DNA of 64,000 nt from Dermacentor variabilis (Eukaryota; Arthropoda; Arachnida; Ixodida; Ixodidae). Positions within the stretch are counted from its first letter, which is position 1; each line of letters begins with the position of its first letter. Where the stretch lies: NCBI RefSeq assembly GCF_050947875.1, contig NC_134568.1, positions 198,438,258 to 198,502,257 of the forward strand, in the 5' to 3' direction. The notes under the pieces are model-generated. The model was not told where the DNA came from, searched no databases, and worked only from the letters and a program-made list of their open reading frames with translations. Of the stretch, positions 1 to 11,708 are shown piece after piece. The position numbers and the translations under genes are program-made.

Positions 1-1671
1 GGTCCCTATCGTCGACAACAGGCTATTTTATATCGACTGTCTGACAAAGGTCTCTGGAAGCGATCTCCTATTACCGGTGTCTTGCTTCCGCCGACTTAAT
101 CCTATGTCTGCAAAATTCCTAGCCTCGTCACACCCCGTGCGCATAATAATAGACGTTCGGCTGTGTTTCTATTCCCTTGGTACATATTGTGTACTTTAAT
201 ATACCACCTGTTATCTGCGTTTTGGACCGCACGGCCTGCCCAACTCTTTTTTCTTTTACTCTCAAAGTTTAGATTAAGGGATATAATATTTGGGCAAATA
301 ATAGCGATATTTCCGTTCTAACATATTGTCAACGCCCGCTTTCTCCCTAATCCATAACGCTGTCTTCGTGTTTCTTGAATGTTCCGGCTTTCGTATTCCG
401 ATTTATCACTTTGTCAGTGCTGGTCTAACAAATGCATTGATCAGATACTTTTCACTAATATCAGTAAGCTACCACACATGACTTTTGAGTGTCGGCCATG
501 CTTCCCTGGATGTGCCTGCAGTAATACCACAATATATCTATACACATCTTCTCCTGGACCGTGTATGTCGATATCGAGAACCGTTTTCAGATGCACAAAA
601 GAGCGAGTTCGCTTATAATAGGCATAGGACCCAACTCACATGCTGGCCAACGTAATAGTCCGTCTGAGTGAAATGGCGCGGGTCTGATTCGAGATCCATG
701 GGGCAGAACTCACCAGTTGAACCGTGCATACGGAGGAGCTTCGGGATCTCTTCGGCAAGCTCGTTCACCGCCAGCGCGCCGCCTGGTGCTGCACGTCTTC
801 CTTGTCCCCGCAACGATATCCCGCTGAGACGCCAATAGATTCTTGCTTTTGACATATTTATTTTGTTGCCATTATCATTAAAAGCAGAGAACAGCGAAAC
901 AGATTTTTCTTTTTTCTGAAGCAATAGTTCTGCGGAAACCCGCACTGTGGAGAGAAGTAATTAATTAAGGGAAAATTGTAGCAACTGCTACCCAATCGTA
1001 GCAATTGCTACAGAGGAAACCCATACGGGTGCCTCGAAAGAAAAGCCTCGCAGTTGAAGAAAAATACGTCCTGGTCCGGGACGAATTCTTTTTTATTTAG
1101 ATTTATTTCTTTTCCTTTTCTAGATTTATTTCTGCTTTTTTTTTGTAAGGTTTATTGCGCCCAGAAATAAAGAGTATGCGATCCAAAGTAAAAAAGTTTA
1201 AGGCTTGAAAACAAAGTTTACTATTTAATACGTAGTGTGCTTGGAGAATACCGAAACATTTGGTAAACTGGCCCGTTATAAATAATTACGGTGAAAAACA
1301 ACCAAAGAGTAGAACCCACTACATAACAACATATTGGTTGTAACGACGAGTCCATCAGGAATTGGTGGTTTCTGGCACTCATTAAACTAAAACATGTAGC
1401 TTTCTCTTCGCTAGAAATAGCAAAGCCCAGAAACGTGATTTGTATTGAAGTTTAGCAGCGTTCAACAAGCAATGTTAGGCAAGCAAGCAGACACATATAG
1501 TACACACATCGCGGTTCAAGAAAGTAGGCGAAACGAGTGCTTGTGTTTGCCACTACCTTACCTTGCGTATCGCGATGTTAGAAGCCGTGTCAGTATGTGC
1601 GATACCCGAATTGAATAAGACGTAGAAGGCCTTCTTGTTGGGCTAGTTGGTTTCGATGTTGAGACGGGGTT
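1..1671. other. Unassigned intergenic sequence
   Basis: I see no supported gene. Short open frames occur (379-618 plus, 613-945 minus) but have no recognisable domain and no intron signals. The first 300 bases read on the minus strand have a faint LINE-like look that I could not assign. The rest is AT-rich with T runs near 1090-1145. Confidence 0.5.
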
Positions 1672-1776
1672 TTTAGCGCCACAAATGAAAGAAAAAGAGA
1701 GAAGAGACGACAGATCAAACGCTTGATCTGTCGTCTCTTCTCTCTGTTCTCTCTTTTCCTTTTGCTTGTGGCGCCG
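1672..1776. repeat. Hairpin MITE, TAGCGCCA-ended family, copy 1
   Basis: The core is a perfect inverted repeat with 23 bp arms (1696-1718 and 1723-1745) around a 4 nt loop. An outer pair, GCGCCACAA at 1677-1685 and its complement ending at 1774, extends the fold over about 100 bp. Its ends and its AGACGACA core are shared with the hairpin at 38084-38182, so the two look like one family. Small open frames crossing it on the minus strand are by-products of the palindrome. Confidence 0.75.
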
Positions 1777-2210
1777 AAGGCCACCTTCCAACTTGAGTTC
1801 ACGTTTTACAGCGAAGCTGTATATGGCTAGGTTCTGAAAATTTTTGCCTCCGTCTATCGAGTCACATCGACAGGGAAAATAAAACGTCATCATCTGCCCA
1901 CCAATCGTTGCGCCCCGTTTTTTTCTGACGTAGTCATCACCCTAGCGACGTTATCAGCAGATGCACTGTGGACATGCCACGGGCAGAAACCTCTATGGAA
2001 CCTATAGCCCATGTGAACACTTTTGACACGCTCAGGCCCTCCGCGTGCGTGCGCGAGCTTACCGCGGCTTTCCTCCCCCTCCCCTTCCTCTTTCTATCCT
2101 ATCTTTTTATTCCCTCTTTCCCGTCCCCCAAGGTAGGGTAGCCAACCAGACGCATTTCTAGTTTACGTCCCTGCCTTCTCTCTCTATTTCCTCCTCCTAC
2201 TACTACTACT
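1777..2210. other. Pyrimidine-rich spacer, no gene seen
   Basis: The sequence holds C/T-rich runs and an ACT trinucleotide run just before 2211. Nothing else is recognisable. Confidence 0.5.
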
Positions 2211-2690
2211 ATGGGCAGGATGCGCGTAGTTCGCTCTGAAGGAGAACGTGCCCTCAAAGAGCGCCGACGTGAACAACAGCGCGAATGGGCGATAAAGCGA
2301 CGGGAAGCCGCTGCCACCGAACGCGCAGCGGCCGACGGGTCAGGACCATCGAGTACCATGCCCTCTTACCGACGGAGTATATTGCAGAGGGCCCGTTTGG
2401 AGCGTCGGCGGCAGCAGCAGCGAGAATATGTGCGGCGACGGCGGGCGAATACTACCGACGAGGAGCGGGCCGCGGATGCCAAGCGCAAGCGTTATACCCG
2501 TCAGGACCCCGAGTACCGCGAGTTGGAAAACGCAAGGCGTCGACGTGACCACAATCCATCCGAAAGTTTCCCCAGGGCGACGCCGAGGTTCGAGCGGAAG
2601 TTTGTGGACAACCCGTTTAGCACCACGTGTGTGGTGTTGATCGACTGTGGTTTGCCGGGGACTTGCCCACCATCGGCAGCGGGCGTGGAC
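2211..2690 (+). pseudogene. Helitron-like N-terminal ORF fragment (basic repeats plus Cys motif)
   Basis: The frame from 2211 gives a highly basic protein built of Arg/Glu/Ala-rich repeats of about 23 residues (RRRANTTDEERAADAKRKR is one segment). It then reads FERKFVDNPFSTTCVV and is thrown out of frame. One frame over (from 2627) the match resumes as DRLWFAGDLPTIG. Together these resemble the start of arthropod Helitron-type proteins, where basic STPR-like repeats precede a CDRLWF-type cysteine motif. No helicase or Rep domain is present, so this is a truncated, frameshifted fragment. The start at 2211 is the first in-frame ATG. The assignment is from memory of the family; a stand-alone STPR-repeat ORF is the alternative. 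Confidence 0.5.
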
Positions 2691-2852
2691 AACCTCAGCG
2701 TGAACGTGCGGTGGTGGCGTGCGGCAGTGTGTGCAGTCGGGGTGACGGGCACAACGCTCACGCTTGGCATCCGTGGCCCGCTCCTCGTCGGTCGTATTCG
2801 CCCGCCGTCGACACACATATTCTCGCTGCTGCCGCCGCCTATGGGCCCTCTG
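2385..2852. repeat. Inverted duplication of the basic-repeat ORF
   Basis: The stretch 2385-2510 returns in reverse complement at 2738-2852 with high identity. Both arms begin with CAGAGGGCCC and encode QQREYV[RC]RRRANTTDEERA, on plus in the left arm and on minus in the right. The spacer is about 230 bp. This explains the long open frame 2340-3026 on the minus strand. Confidence 0.8.
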
Positions 2853-3028
2853 TATTTCTTCGTCGGTGTACCACAGGGACACATAGCTATGGTTACTTTG
2901 GCAACCCTTCTTCGACTTGCTCCTTGCCCGCATGTGCGGGGCCACCCTGCGACAGCGCTGTACAGCCCTGTGCTTCAACGGGTACGCCGGTATCGCCTGC
3001 TGCTCATGCTTCAACTTGGCCAACAACG

Positions 3029-4020
3029 ATGCCCGTATTCAAGCTGCCGCCCCGTGGCAATGACGGGTGGACTTTCCGTGCATCAGTCTTACCATTTTCT
3101 AGTGCTTGGGAGTGGAAAACAATACCACTATCTGAGCCTGTGGTCCTCATTTCATCGTGGCAGAAACAATCGACAGCGACACTCCTGGGAACGCCGGCTT
3201 TAAAACTGCCTCACCTTTCTACATCCCTCTGTGTACTTGGTGGCTGTGCTGCTAAACAGACGTCAAACCAGCTTCCTCCCGTTATGCAGGTTAGTCCATC
3301 AAACAGCCTATTTGCTAAAAAATCTAATAATTACTTTCTGGTCCAGCTGCCAAGCCCGCAGTGTTTACTAATTACTATTGGTGATTGCATATCGGTTGTA
3401 CGCTCTCTTTTGCTGCTCGCTGGAGATATCGAGACAAATCCTGGTCCTGACACGGCTGCCATTCTTGCAGAATTAAAGAAGCTGTCTGCAGGACAGTTTA
3501 AATTGCTGGCCGATGTCCAAGAGTTAAAAACACAATTGAAAGAAACAACCAACGCCCTTTCGTACCTGAGTAAGAGACTGGCCACTGTGGAAACCAGCTG
3601 TCAGCATATAGACCCCATGCAGTGCGTACAAACCGACACCGTTCAAACGGTTCATCGGATCATCGGATCAAACGGATCATCCGCCACTGCTCCGAGTACC
3701 TAAACTTAAGTGTAAAACCTGATGAAATCGAGCCTGCGCATCGCCTTGAACATGAAATTCCCGGCCGAAACCATCCCATCATCATTAAATTTTGTAATTT
3801 TAAAACAAAAGACGCAATTTTGGCAAACGGCCGAAAGTTGAAGGCTACAGCATTCAGCATTGGCGAAGATTTTTCCAAACAAACTCTAACCGCGTGCAAG
3901 CACCTTATCACATATGCGAAAAGCAAAGCCGTACCTTTTTCACTTCGGTATAAAACCTTGCATATCGGACCCAAGCGATTCTTTTTTGACAAATCGTCCC
4001 GACAAGTCAAGGAACTATAG
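3029..4020 (+). pseudogene. LINE ORF1 with 2A-like motif, coiled coil and RNA-binding domain
   Basis: ORF1 proteins of CR1-group LINEs bind the element RNA. Here a Pro/Ser-rich N-terminus leads to a hydrophobic VRSLLLLAG stretch and DIETNPGP, the 2A ribosome-skipping signature, at 3398-3448. A heptad-like coiled coil follows (AELKKLSAGQFKLLADVQEL). The frame then slips near 3640. The second frame (3622-4020) carries the RRM-like part: EPAHRLEHEIPGRNHPIIIKF, then FKTKDAILANGRKLKATAFSI. A short local repeat of CGGATCAT at about 3655-3685 marks the slip. ATG 3029 is my choice of start because it begins the stretch with LINE-like content; the frame is open further upstream. The protein is non-functional as it stands. 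Confidence 0.7.
3398..3448 (+). other. 2A-like ribosome-skipping motif
   Basis: The codons read V-R-S-L-L-L-L-A-G-D-I-E-T-N-P-G-P, matching the D-[VI]-E-x-N-P-G-P consensus completely. In known 2A sequences the Gly-Pro bond is not formed and the downstream product starts with Pro. Similar motifs are established at the N-termini of other non-LTR retrotransposons. The preceding hydrophobic run could also act as a signal sequence when skipping fails. Confidence 0.85.
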
Positions 4021-4068
4021 CTACCACGCAACAACCGACAGACAGTTGAACGTTCTACACCTATTCCT

Positions 4069-4915
4069 GAAGCGCCCTTTTCTTTATCAGTCATTTTCTC
4101 TAACATACGCAGTTTTCTTCCTAAACGTAATATCATATCAAACCTTCTGTCATCATCAGAAAGTAATCTTCTCGTACTCACCGAAACGTGGCTTTTCGAT
4201 GACGTTTCTGACGCAGAAATGCTCGCCGACTTTCCTAATTTTGCTGTGTTCCGCAAAGATAGGCAGGGGTCTAGAGGGGGAGGTGTTCTTATCGCTGTGA
4301 ATAAGCAGCTATCTACTTCGTGATTGACGTAACATCTGAACTAGAAATAATATGGCTAAAATCCAATGTTAATCCAGAGCTGCTACTTCTCGGTGTATGT
4401 TATCGCCCCCCTAACAGTCCTGTTGATTTTCCTCTCAAACTTCACAATATCTTAGACCACTTAGCGAAAAAGTATTCGAATGCATGTATCTTGCTCTTCG
4501 GAGATTTCAACTATCCAAACATTGACTGGTCTTCTGCGCAACTACGTTCAAACCAAGCAGCAGATGCTAAGGGCTTTCTTGACGTTTGCCTTAACTTTAA
4601 CTTAACGCAATTAGTAACTAAACCAACACGCGTAGCCCAGGCTACTGAGAACATTTTAGATCTTCACTAACCACTCATCCAGAAAGTATGTCAACCGTTG
4701 ACTACCTCCGCAAAATTAGTGATCATAAAGTAATCCATGCCACCTTCACCTTTATTCCCAGCTTACGCCGTTCTTACAAACAGGTCATCCGCCTATATGA
4801 CAAAGGCAACTCCGCTGCAATAAATCAAGAACTACACGACGTTTATGAAAATTTCGAATCACGTTTTCATTTGCGCTCTGTGGAAAACAACTAATCTCTC
4901 TTTTAGAATAAGCTT
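4069..4915 (+). pseudogene. LINE endonuclease domain (APE type), ORF2 start
   Basis: This domain nicks target DNA to prime reverse transcription. Visible blocks in order are LLVLTETWLFDD (catalytic Glu), GSRGGGVLIAVN, a stop at 4321, LGVCYRPPNSP, LFGDFNYPNIDW (catalytic Asp and Asn) and ISDHKVIHATF (the SDH box). The catalytic residues remain, but a stop after about 80 residues and another near 4668 split the domain. It follows ORF1 directly, the normal CR1 order. Confidence 0.8.
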
Positions 4916-6897
4916 AACGCCCTAGCAGAGAAGTACATTCCAACTATAACCGTTCGCGCTAACCGACTTCAGCCATGGTTTAACAAAACACTTAAAAATA
5001 TCTAGAACAAAAAGAAACGTCTTTTTTGATCCGCAAGAATGAAATTAAGCCCCGGCGCCTGGGAAAGATACTACGAGTCTGAGCGTGTCTACTCGGACGC
5101 TATCCGCAGACATAAACACTCGTTTTATCATAACGACCTTCACCGCATGATAACTGATAAACTGAAAAAATTTTGGCACATCAATAATCCCGACACAACC
5201 CGTACTATCAGTATCCCAAATGAAATGGGTGATCCTTTATGAGACGCTGACTGCGCTAACATTTTTAACACATTTTCTTCAGTTTTCACCATGGAAACGG
5301 ATACGCCCATTCAAATCATTTCTGCTCCTATCATGTCAAATGCCTGCCATCATTTTTTATGAAACGGTATCTCCAGCATAATATAAAACCTCAAGATGTC
5401 ATCGTCTGCTGGCCCTCACAAGATTACTTCAAAACTCCTAAAAAACACTAAAATCATTTTTGCTTCTTTTTTAATCACGCTGTTTTCACAACCATTAACC
5501 ACACGTAACCTACCGATCGAATGGAAAGTGGCAAGGTCGTTCCGGTCTACACATCAGGTAATAGAAACTCGTCACTAAACTACCACCCGACTTCCATAAC
5601 AAGCGTCCCTTTCAAAATCATGGAACATGTCATTTTCTCACAATTAACAGACTTTCTCGGTTCAAACGATTTTTTTTTCATTGATCGCATCATGGTTTCC
5701 GCAAGGGATTTTCTTTTGAAACCCAGTTGACCATCATTCTTCATGATCTGCATTCAAACCTCGATACTAATACACAGACTTACGAAATTTTCTTCTATTT
5801 TGGAAAAGCCTTTGACAAAATAGCTCATCAACGCCTGCTTCTAAAACTTTGACAGTTGACTATTCACCCTAATGTTCTAAAATGGATACAATGATTTCTT
5901 ACGAATCGTTCACAGTTTCTGCAAATCAATAATAGTGCTTCTAACCCGCTTCTTGTAACATCAGGCGTTCCGCAGGGCTCTGCGCCAGGACCCCTCCTGT
6001 TCTTAATATATATTAATGATCTACCACTTAATGTCTCTAGTCACATCCGCGTATTTGCTGACGATTGTGGTGTCTAACGCACCATAACTAACATCAGTGA
6101 CCAACTATTACTTCAGAACGACCTAAACAATATTCAAAATTGGTGTGATGACTGGCTAATGCTACTGAGTCCTTCTATATGCAAAGCAATGTGAGTAACA
6201 AGCCGTCGAAATCCTCTCGTATTCTCTTATGTAATAGAAAACAAGCCTATTGGACCAGTTAAATCTTTCCACTACTTGAGCATCACTATTTCTCATGACC
6301 TTGACTGGTTCACATGAAGAACGTTATAACATCTGCTAACAAAAAGCTTGGCTTTGTTCAACGCCACTAAAAGCTCCTCCCCACGTAAAACTACTAGCAT
6401 ACAAATCATTCATCAGACCTAAACTTGAATACGCTTCTGCTATCTGGTGCCCGCATGAAATTTACATTATTAACGCCCTTATTAAAGCCGTACAGAATCG
6501 CGCTGCTAGGTTAAGTCACTGAGCATATTCTTACGACATCAGCGCATCATCCTTAAAAGCAGACTCGAGCTTACCAACTCTTTCATTTCGCCGTCGCATC
6601 GCCAGCTTATCATTATCTCACAAGCTTTTTTACAGTCCGCTCACCGTGGCACCATATTCACCGCCGGCACGAACATCACGTCGTACCGGTCATTCATTAA
6701 GCATCGCTCGCCCCAAAAGGCGCACTGTCACTTTTTTCGTCCTCGTTTTTCCCTCGTGTAGTTGTAGGCTCGAAAGCCCTTCCTTACGACATCGCTGCCA
6801 TCACCAGTTCATCTGCATTCACGGAAGAAGTACCATCGATTCTCTCACCTTAACTAATATTGTTTTAACTATTGTTGTAATCCCACCCCTTATGTAA
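4916..6897 (+). pseudogene. LINE reverse transcriptase and C-terminal region
   Basis: Fragments of one reverse transcriptase appear in alternating frames: SSSAGPHKITSKLLKN (finger), LNYHPTSITSVPFKIMEHV, FYFGKAFDKIAHQRLL (palm A), [20 protein letters not shown] (motif B) and VFADDCGV followed by a stop (the FADD active site). A thumb region continues to about 6640, and a low-complexity tail is open to 6897. At least six stops or shifts are present. Confidence 0.8.
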
Positions 6898-7079
6898 TAC
6901 CCCGTGTGGGGTCGTTAAGGAAATAAAGAAAGCAAGAATGAGAGAAAATAATAGACAATAACAACCACGAAGTTACGTGTGTCTTTATTCGATAATATAG
7001 CAATAATTATATAAATTAATAGTTATCACAATAGTCATTCCAATACAGCTGCGCTGGTTATCCTTCTTCACGCAATGGT

Positions 7080-7461
7080 AAGGCACTAAGTTTTTTACTA
7101 TTTATTTATTTATCTTCATTTATTTATTTATTATTTTATTTTATTTTTACACGTATTCCGTTTTAATATACTTTACCCAATGTGAAATCGCTGTGTTTAA
7201 TGTCTCAACGCACTTGAATCTCTATCAAACACAAGCGTGTGTTGTATACAAATGTGTGAAAAGTGCAGTGTGTCGGTTTATGTAACCACTCTTATGTTTT
7301 TGTTACTGTAACCCCTTCCTCTTTTTTTCTACATTCATTATATACTTGTATTAATTGCATATTTGCCTATTTGTAGCACCTTCATATTTTTATTGACTTT
7401 TTGTATTGCTCTACCGCTATGCTCTCGGCGGAGAGCAGCAGTATCGAAAATAAATAAATAC
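7080..7461 (+). mobile_element. Probable 3' UTR of another CR1-type LINE
   Basis: ATTT/TTTA repeats at 7099-7149 begin a T-rich untranslated-looking stretch. It ends with the stem GCTCTC-GGCG-GAGAGC at 7421-7436 and an AAAATAAATAAATA tail. A short hairpin right before an A-rich tail is the usual CR1-group 3' end. No coding part remains, so the family is inferred. Confidence 0.4.
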
Positions 7462-7588
7462 AGGCAGGCGGTCAAACAAATGAAGGTTTTCATTACATTA
7501 TAGAAATTCCCATAGCTTTTAAGAAGCTTTAATTCTGTCCGGACGCGGACAAGGTTCGCTGCCTGCAAGCAATTCAATTTAACGAATC

Positions 7589-7738
7589 CCTGTTGTCGTT
7601 GTCGGTGTTCTCGTTGCTGTTGTTGTTGTGGTCTTTGTTGTTGTTTTCGTTGCTGCTGCTGCTGTTGTTGTGGTACATGTCGTCGTTGTTGCGGTTGTTG
7701 CTGCTGCTGTAGTTGTTGTGGTGGTCGTTGTTGTTGTC
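7589..7738. repeat. GTT/GCT trinucleotide microsatellite
   Basis: About 150 bp of imperfect GTT, GCT and CGTT triplets. On the minus strand it reads as poly-Gln and on the plus strand as poly-Val; neither is supported as protein. Confidence 0.85.
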
Positions 7739-7822
7739 CAGAGGCATTTATCACCTCGTTTTCTCCCTTACAAAATACATGTTTCAGTTGCAACCTCACC
7801 CTCTTCATCGCTTAAGTCTTGA

Positions 7823-9299
7823 CTTCTCAAAATATTTCCCCAACTGAGAGCGTAGTGCTTATACTGAATGTTTGCTAACAGTTCCACAACATTAACTCTT
7901 GTAAAGCTGTGACTTATTCGACGTGCGGTAACTTAGAGATAATGCGATATGCCATGGACTCGGTACATCAGGACGAGCTTTCGGTGTTGGCATAGGCGGA
8001 TGCTTGGAGGCGTTTGTTTCAATCAGCTTCACCGGGCTTACTGTTTTTGCAGTACGAAGCCAACCTAGCTTGGATGATCTGATCTGACCTTTTTGGTTAG
8101 TCCGTTTGCATGCCGGTGGTAGGTCATGCCAAGTGGTGCTCAACTCCTGCCGCACAGAGGTAGTTCCGAAGTTCACAGCTTTAGAAAGTGGTCGTCCTAT
8201 CATAGATCAGCTTCCTTGGTACACCGCGCCTCCATTAGAATCGGTGCTGCAGGAAACTGATAACGAAGTTGGTGGTGAGAAAAAGGATGGCAGCGACCGG
8301 CCTGTACGAATTTCGACAAGTATTCATTATGCAAAAAGGAGGCGTGCACGCAGGACACAAGAGTAAAGAAGTGGACAACACGAACGCCGACTATCAACTG
8401 AACGGAGCACTGAGGCGAAAAAAGAAAGAAGACGCAAAACTCATCTGCGCAAGCTTTTGTATAATGAATCCTTACCAACTAGCTCAGCTTTCTGTCATTC
8501 TAAGTTTCGACAAGTAGTAGACGGAAACTAGGATGTATCGGCTGTCACCTGCTGTAGTAGGGAGTGAGCCAATGTGGTCGATATTGGCGCATTTTACGTT
8601 ACGTACCGAAATGTGCGTCGCCAAAAAAAAAATCTGCCTGCTTGTCTCTTCTTATATGTGGTATATTCGTCTGCGATATGCGATGTTCGCAGTTGTTAAT
8701 AGCGAGCTAAGCAGACAAGCAGATTTTACTGAGAACGAGCGAATTTACCTTCGCGTCAAGTCGTGCTGCTGCGCAATGCGTTACGAAGGTGCTTACGTCG
8801 GCACTTAGCGAGCCACGGGCTGCAGTTTTCCCGCAAAGTTTTGTTCGCCCAGTTAAACACAAGTTCTTCTAACGCAGGAAATGCTCATAGACCGCTGACC
8901 AGAGGCTTGTAACTTTTGGAAGCTAGTGTTCTTGTAATAGGCATTCTGCAGGGCGAGTAAAACATGGAGCAAATAACAGGTTGAACGAACTAATCCGTCA
9001 GTGCCTTATTTACACGTGAATAAGAAATTCATGGATCAGGATAATTTAGCTGTAAGAAACTGATCAGTATCTTCAGACTGCAGCTGTTCTGGAAGCAGCA
9101 TTACGAAACTTATTGCTTCAATATAGTAGCAATTAAAATAAGAATTTGGATTGTAAAACTTTTTGTACCATATGTGTAGCATAAATTGCACAACAAAATA
9201 TAATAAGTGTTGACGTTTATGAATTCAAAACAGTGTTTTGAAGAAACAGTGCTGGAAACAGTGCTGAAATTTGTTCCAGCAATTGCGTTGTGTGTAAGC
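7823..9299. other. Unassigned region
   Basis: No supported gene. The stretch 8100-8480 has open frames on both strands without recognisable domains. It may be part of a dispersed repeat, but I see no termini or target duplications. Confidence 0.4.
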
Positions 9300-9517
9300 A
9301 TATAACTTATTACCTCTGCAGTGGAGAATATGCAGGCTGCGCTGTAGGCACGACCATCACTTCGGCGCGAGACTCGAGCTCGTTCTGCTGGACTGTTAAT
9401 ACAGAACTCCTTGCGATCTCTTGGACAAGCTTTACTAAATCCCCTTTTACTTGATGGCTTGCCGGACAACCTCTAAAACTGGAATTCCGAAGCTGGACGT
9501 TGCCCACTGCTGCTACT

Positions 9518-10260
9518 ATGCCTGACGAAACCATCCAGGAAGGTGTACCACAGTCACCAGCGGTCATCGTTTCTGGTGTGTTGCGCCAGCGCGTTCCTCC
9601 AATCTTAGGCGACACTGATGATGGTTTCGTGGAGGATTAGTTGTCATCGCACGAATAGGTGAGCCAACACGACAAGTGGGATGACGCCACCAAGTTGCAC
9701 AACGTGTTGTTTTACTTAACCGGCATCGTGACCTCAGGTTCCGAAACCACGAACACGATTTCATCACATGAAGTGCATGCAAGAGAACTTTTCCAGAAGT
9801 GTTCGGGCGCCCCGCTATGTGCAAGCTTCGCAATGAACAACGCTTACGTGGGAGCGCGCAAGATCACGGTGAAACTTTCACAAGTTGCGTCGATCTCATC
9901 GACCTGTCTAAGCGTGTGGATCCGTCAATGGCAGAACAGGACAGGATAAAACACATTATGAAAGGTATTGACGAGGATGCCTTTCAACCTTTGTTAGCGA
10001 AGGTTCAGCGTACCGTTGCTGAAGTTAATTTGTGCTAAAGTTTTGACTAGCTACGCAAGCAACGCACCTTAGCTCAACGCCGAACACTAACGGACGATTC
10101 GCTAGCAGCACTGGTTAATGGCGACAACCAGACAACTTTGCTAGCGCATATTAAAGAATTTATGCGCGATGAGTTCGCACGACAGCTGTTCTCAGACTAC
10201 GGAGAAGCCTTCCCACTATTTGGCTCCAGCGATCCGACGGATGATTCAAGAGCAATTAAG
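9518..10260 (+). pseudogene. Ty3/Gypsy gag
   Basis: The first codon of the coherent frame is ATG 9518 (MPDETIQEGVPQSPAVIVSG). Two in-frame stops follow, then VSQHDKWDDATKLHNVLFYL, a typical Gypsy gag core. The frame shifts in the next block and resumes as EVFGRPAMCKLRNEQRLRG, RIKHIMKGIDEDAFQPLLAK and TVAEVNLC. A last piece, LAALVNGDNQTTLLAHIKEF, leads toward the protease. Capsid assembly is the expected role of the family. No zinc knuckle is visible. Confidence 0.75.
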
Positions 10261-10689
10261 TGAGCGAAGCTCTTCCATTTCCGTGTCAGCCGGCTCTCGT
10301 CAGCCGGCTTTCGGTGCACAGCATCAGATTGTAAATCCTTGGAGGACATGTAAACCCCAGGACATGTAGCGCGCTTCTGCCTCCCGCGCTTCCCGGCCTT
10401 CATGGATACGGGAAAGACCCTAGATACGGCTTCCGACCATTTCGTATGCCACAACAGCCGCAAGAGCCGCCACCGGAGGTATACGCTGATAGATGGCATA
10501 TGCCAGCTCCGGATTCACAACCCTTCGCTAGTCGTCACTCGCCTTCCCTTCATCGCCGCTCACTCTCACTCAAGCGTCGTGGGCCCAGTGCCAGTACTAC
10601 TGAGGTGGAAAACTGATTTGCGCAGCTCCTGAGGCACGAACTGCGCCGTCGTCGGAACATCAAACTCCTCGCTTTTCCCCCGCTAACGC

Positions 10690-11200
10690 TTTTGAAGTGC
10701 AGTTGATGGCATCAAATCTCTTGCGCTCGTCGATATATAGGTGCTGCTGTGTCTGTGATTAGTGAAAAGCTTTGTCACTCATTACAGAAAGTGACCATAA
10801 CACCTTCGGTACTATCGCTTAGAACAGCCAGTGCACAACAAGTTCAGCCTGTCACTATGTACACTGCCAGGGTGCGGATTCGAGATATTTTGTATTCGAT
10901 TGATTTCTTTGTGCTAAATGGTTGCTCCCACGATGTGATTCTCGGCTGGGATTTTCTGTCGCGCCATCATGCCGTCATTGACTGTGCACGTGCTGAGGTT
11001 CAGTTCTCCATTCTGTGCTATTTGCCATCTCACGACTTTCAAGTTCATGATGTTAGCAGGATCTGCATAGCTTCAGATACTGACCTTCCTCCTCACAGTG
11101 ATGTATTTGTCCCTCTTTCATGCGCATCGCTTGCCGACGCGACGGTCGTCACCAGCTTATATCGTTGCCTTTTTTCCAGACCACAGTTTCTGCAAGGACG
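10690..11200 (+). pseudogene. Ty3/Gypsy retropepsin
   Basis: The catalytic motif (normally DTGA) reads ALVDI, then a stop and a one-base shift, then GAAVSVIS near 10725-10760. Downstream, one frame is long and clear: LRTASAQQVQPVTMYTARV, YSIDFFVLNGCSHDVILGWD and FLSRHHAVIDCARAEV, the flap and ILGxDFL region of retropepsins. The post-protease linker DTDLPPHSDVFVPLSCASL follows. The broken active site makes it inactive. Confidence 0.75.
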
Positions 11201-11708
11201 ACTCCCTCACCCCCGAGAGAGAGAGAGAGAACCCTTTAATGAACGGCAGAGATTTTATTCGGCATATGTATGTGAAATGTGCTGTCTTCAGCCTTTCAAA
11301 GGGTCTCGCTTACTGATAATTTGTTTGCATTAGCAACCACACATAACTATTGCCACAAACGAAGTCCTTCCCAGGTAGCACAAAAGAGATACGTAACGTT
11401 TTCGTAGCGTTTATCCAAGACGATAAAAATGGGTTAAAGAAGACACGAATGAGAGAACTTCGGCGGGAAAACGTCGGATATCTCTGCTAAGGTCCGGCTT
11501 AATTACTTTCTTGAGACGATCTAGAACAGGTCTGCAAGACGTATTCGAAAAGCTGGTCTAGAAATAGGATTGGGAAAGACACAAGTAATCCTTTTGCCAA
11601 AACTATTCGTAACCAATTTCTAAACGTTTTTAGGACGTTATCAAAAAGCTGGTCTAGAAGCGGTCTTGAAAGGTTTACGATCATCTGAAGCTAATTTTCG
11701 CGGGTGAC

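Larger units (their letters stand above)
2870..6935 (+). mobile_element. CR1-like non-LTR retrotransposon (LINE), decayed
   Basis: This is one element in the plus orientation: ORF1 (2A-like motif, coiled coil, RNA-binding fold), an endonuclease, a reverse transcriptase and a short 3' UTR. The 3' end carries an ACCCC-GTGT-GGGGT hairpin near 6900 and AATAAAG-rich sequence, as CR1-group tails often do. Stops and frameshifts interrupt every domain, so it is dead. The 5' boundary is uncertain; the inverted duplication at 2385-2852 may or may not belong to it. Confidence 0.8.
9300..11205 (+). mobile_element. Ty3/Gypsy LTR retrotransposon remnant (gag-protease)
   Basis: A plus-strand remnant with gag from 9518 and protease from about 10690. 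No reverse transcriptase or integrase follows. The element is cut at about 11205, where a GA dinucleotide run (11216-11231) and unrelated sequence begin. No LTR pair was found by eye. Confidence 0.75.

Noticed and set aside
1558..1893. Two overlapping minus-strand ORFs
   Set aside because: They span the hairpin MITE and have no homology or splice context.
7338..7808. 156-residue poly-Gln protein on minus
   Set aside because: It is a GTT/GCT microsatellite read in one frame; flanking residues show no domain.
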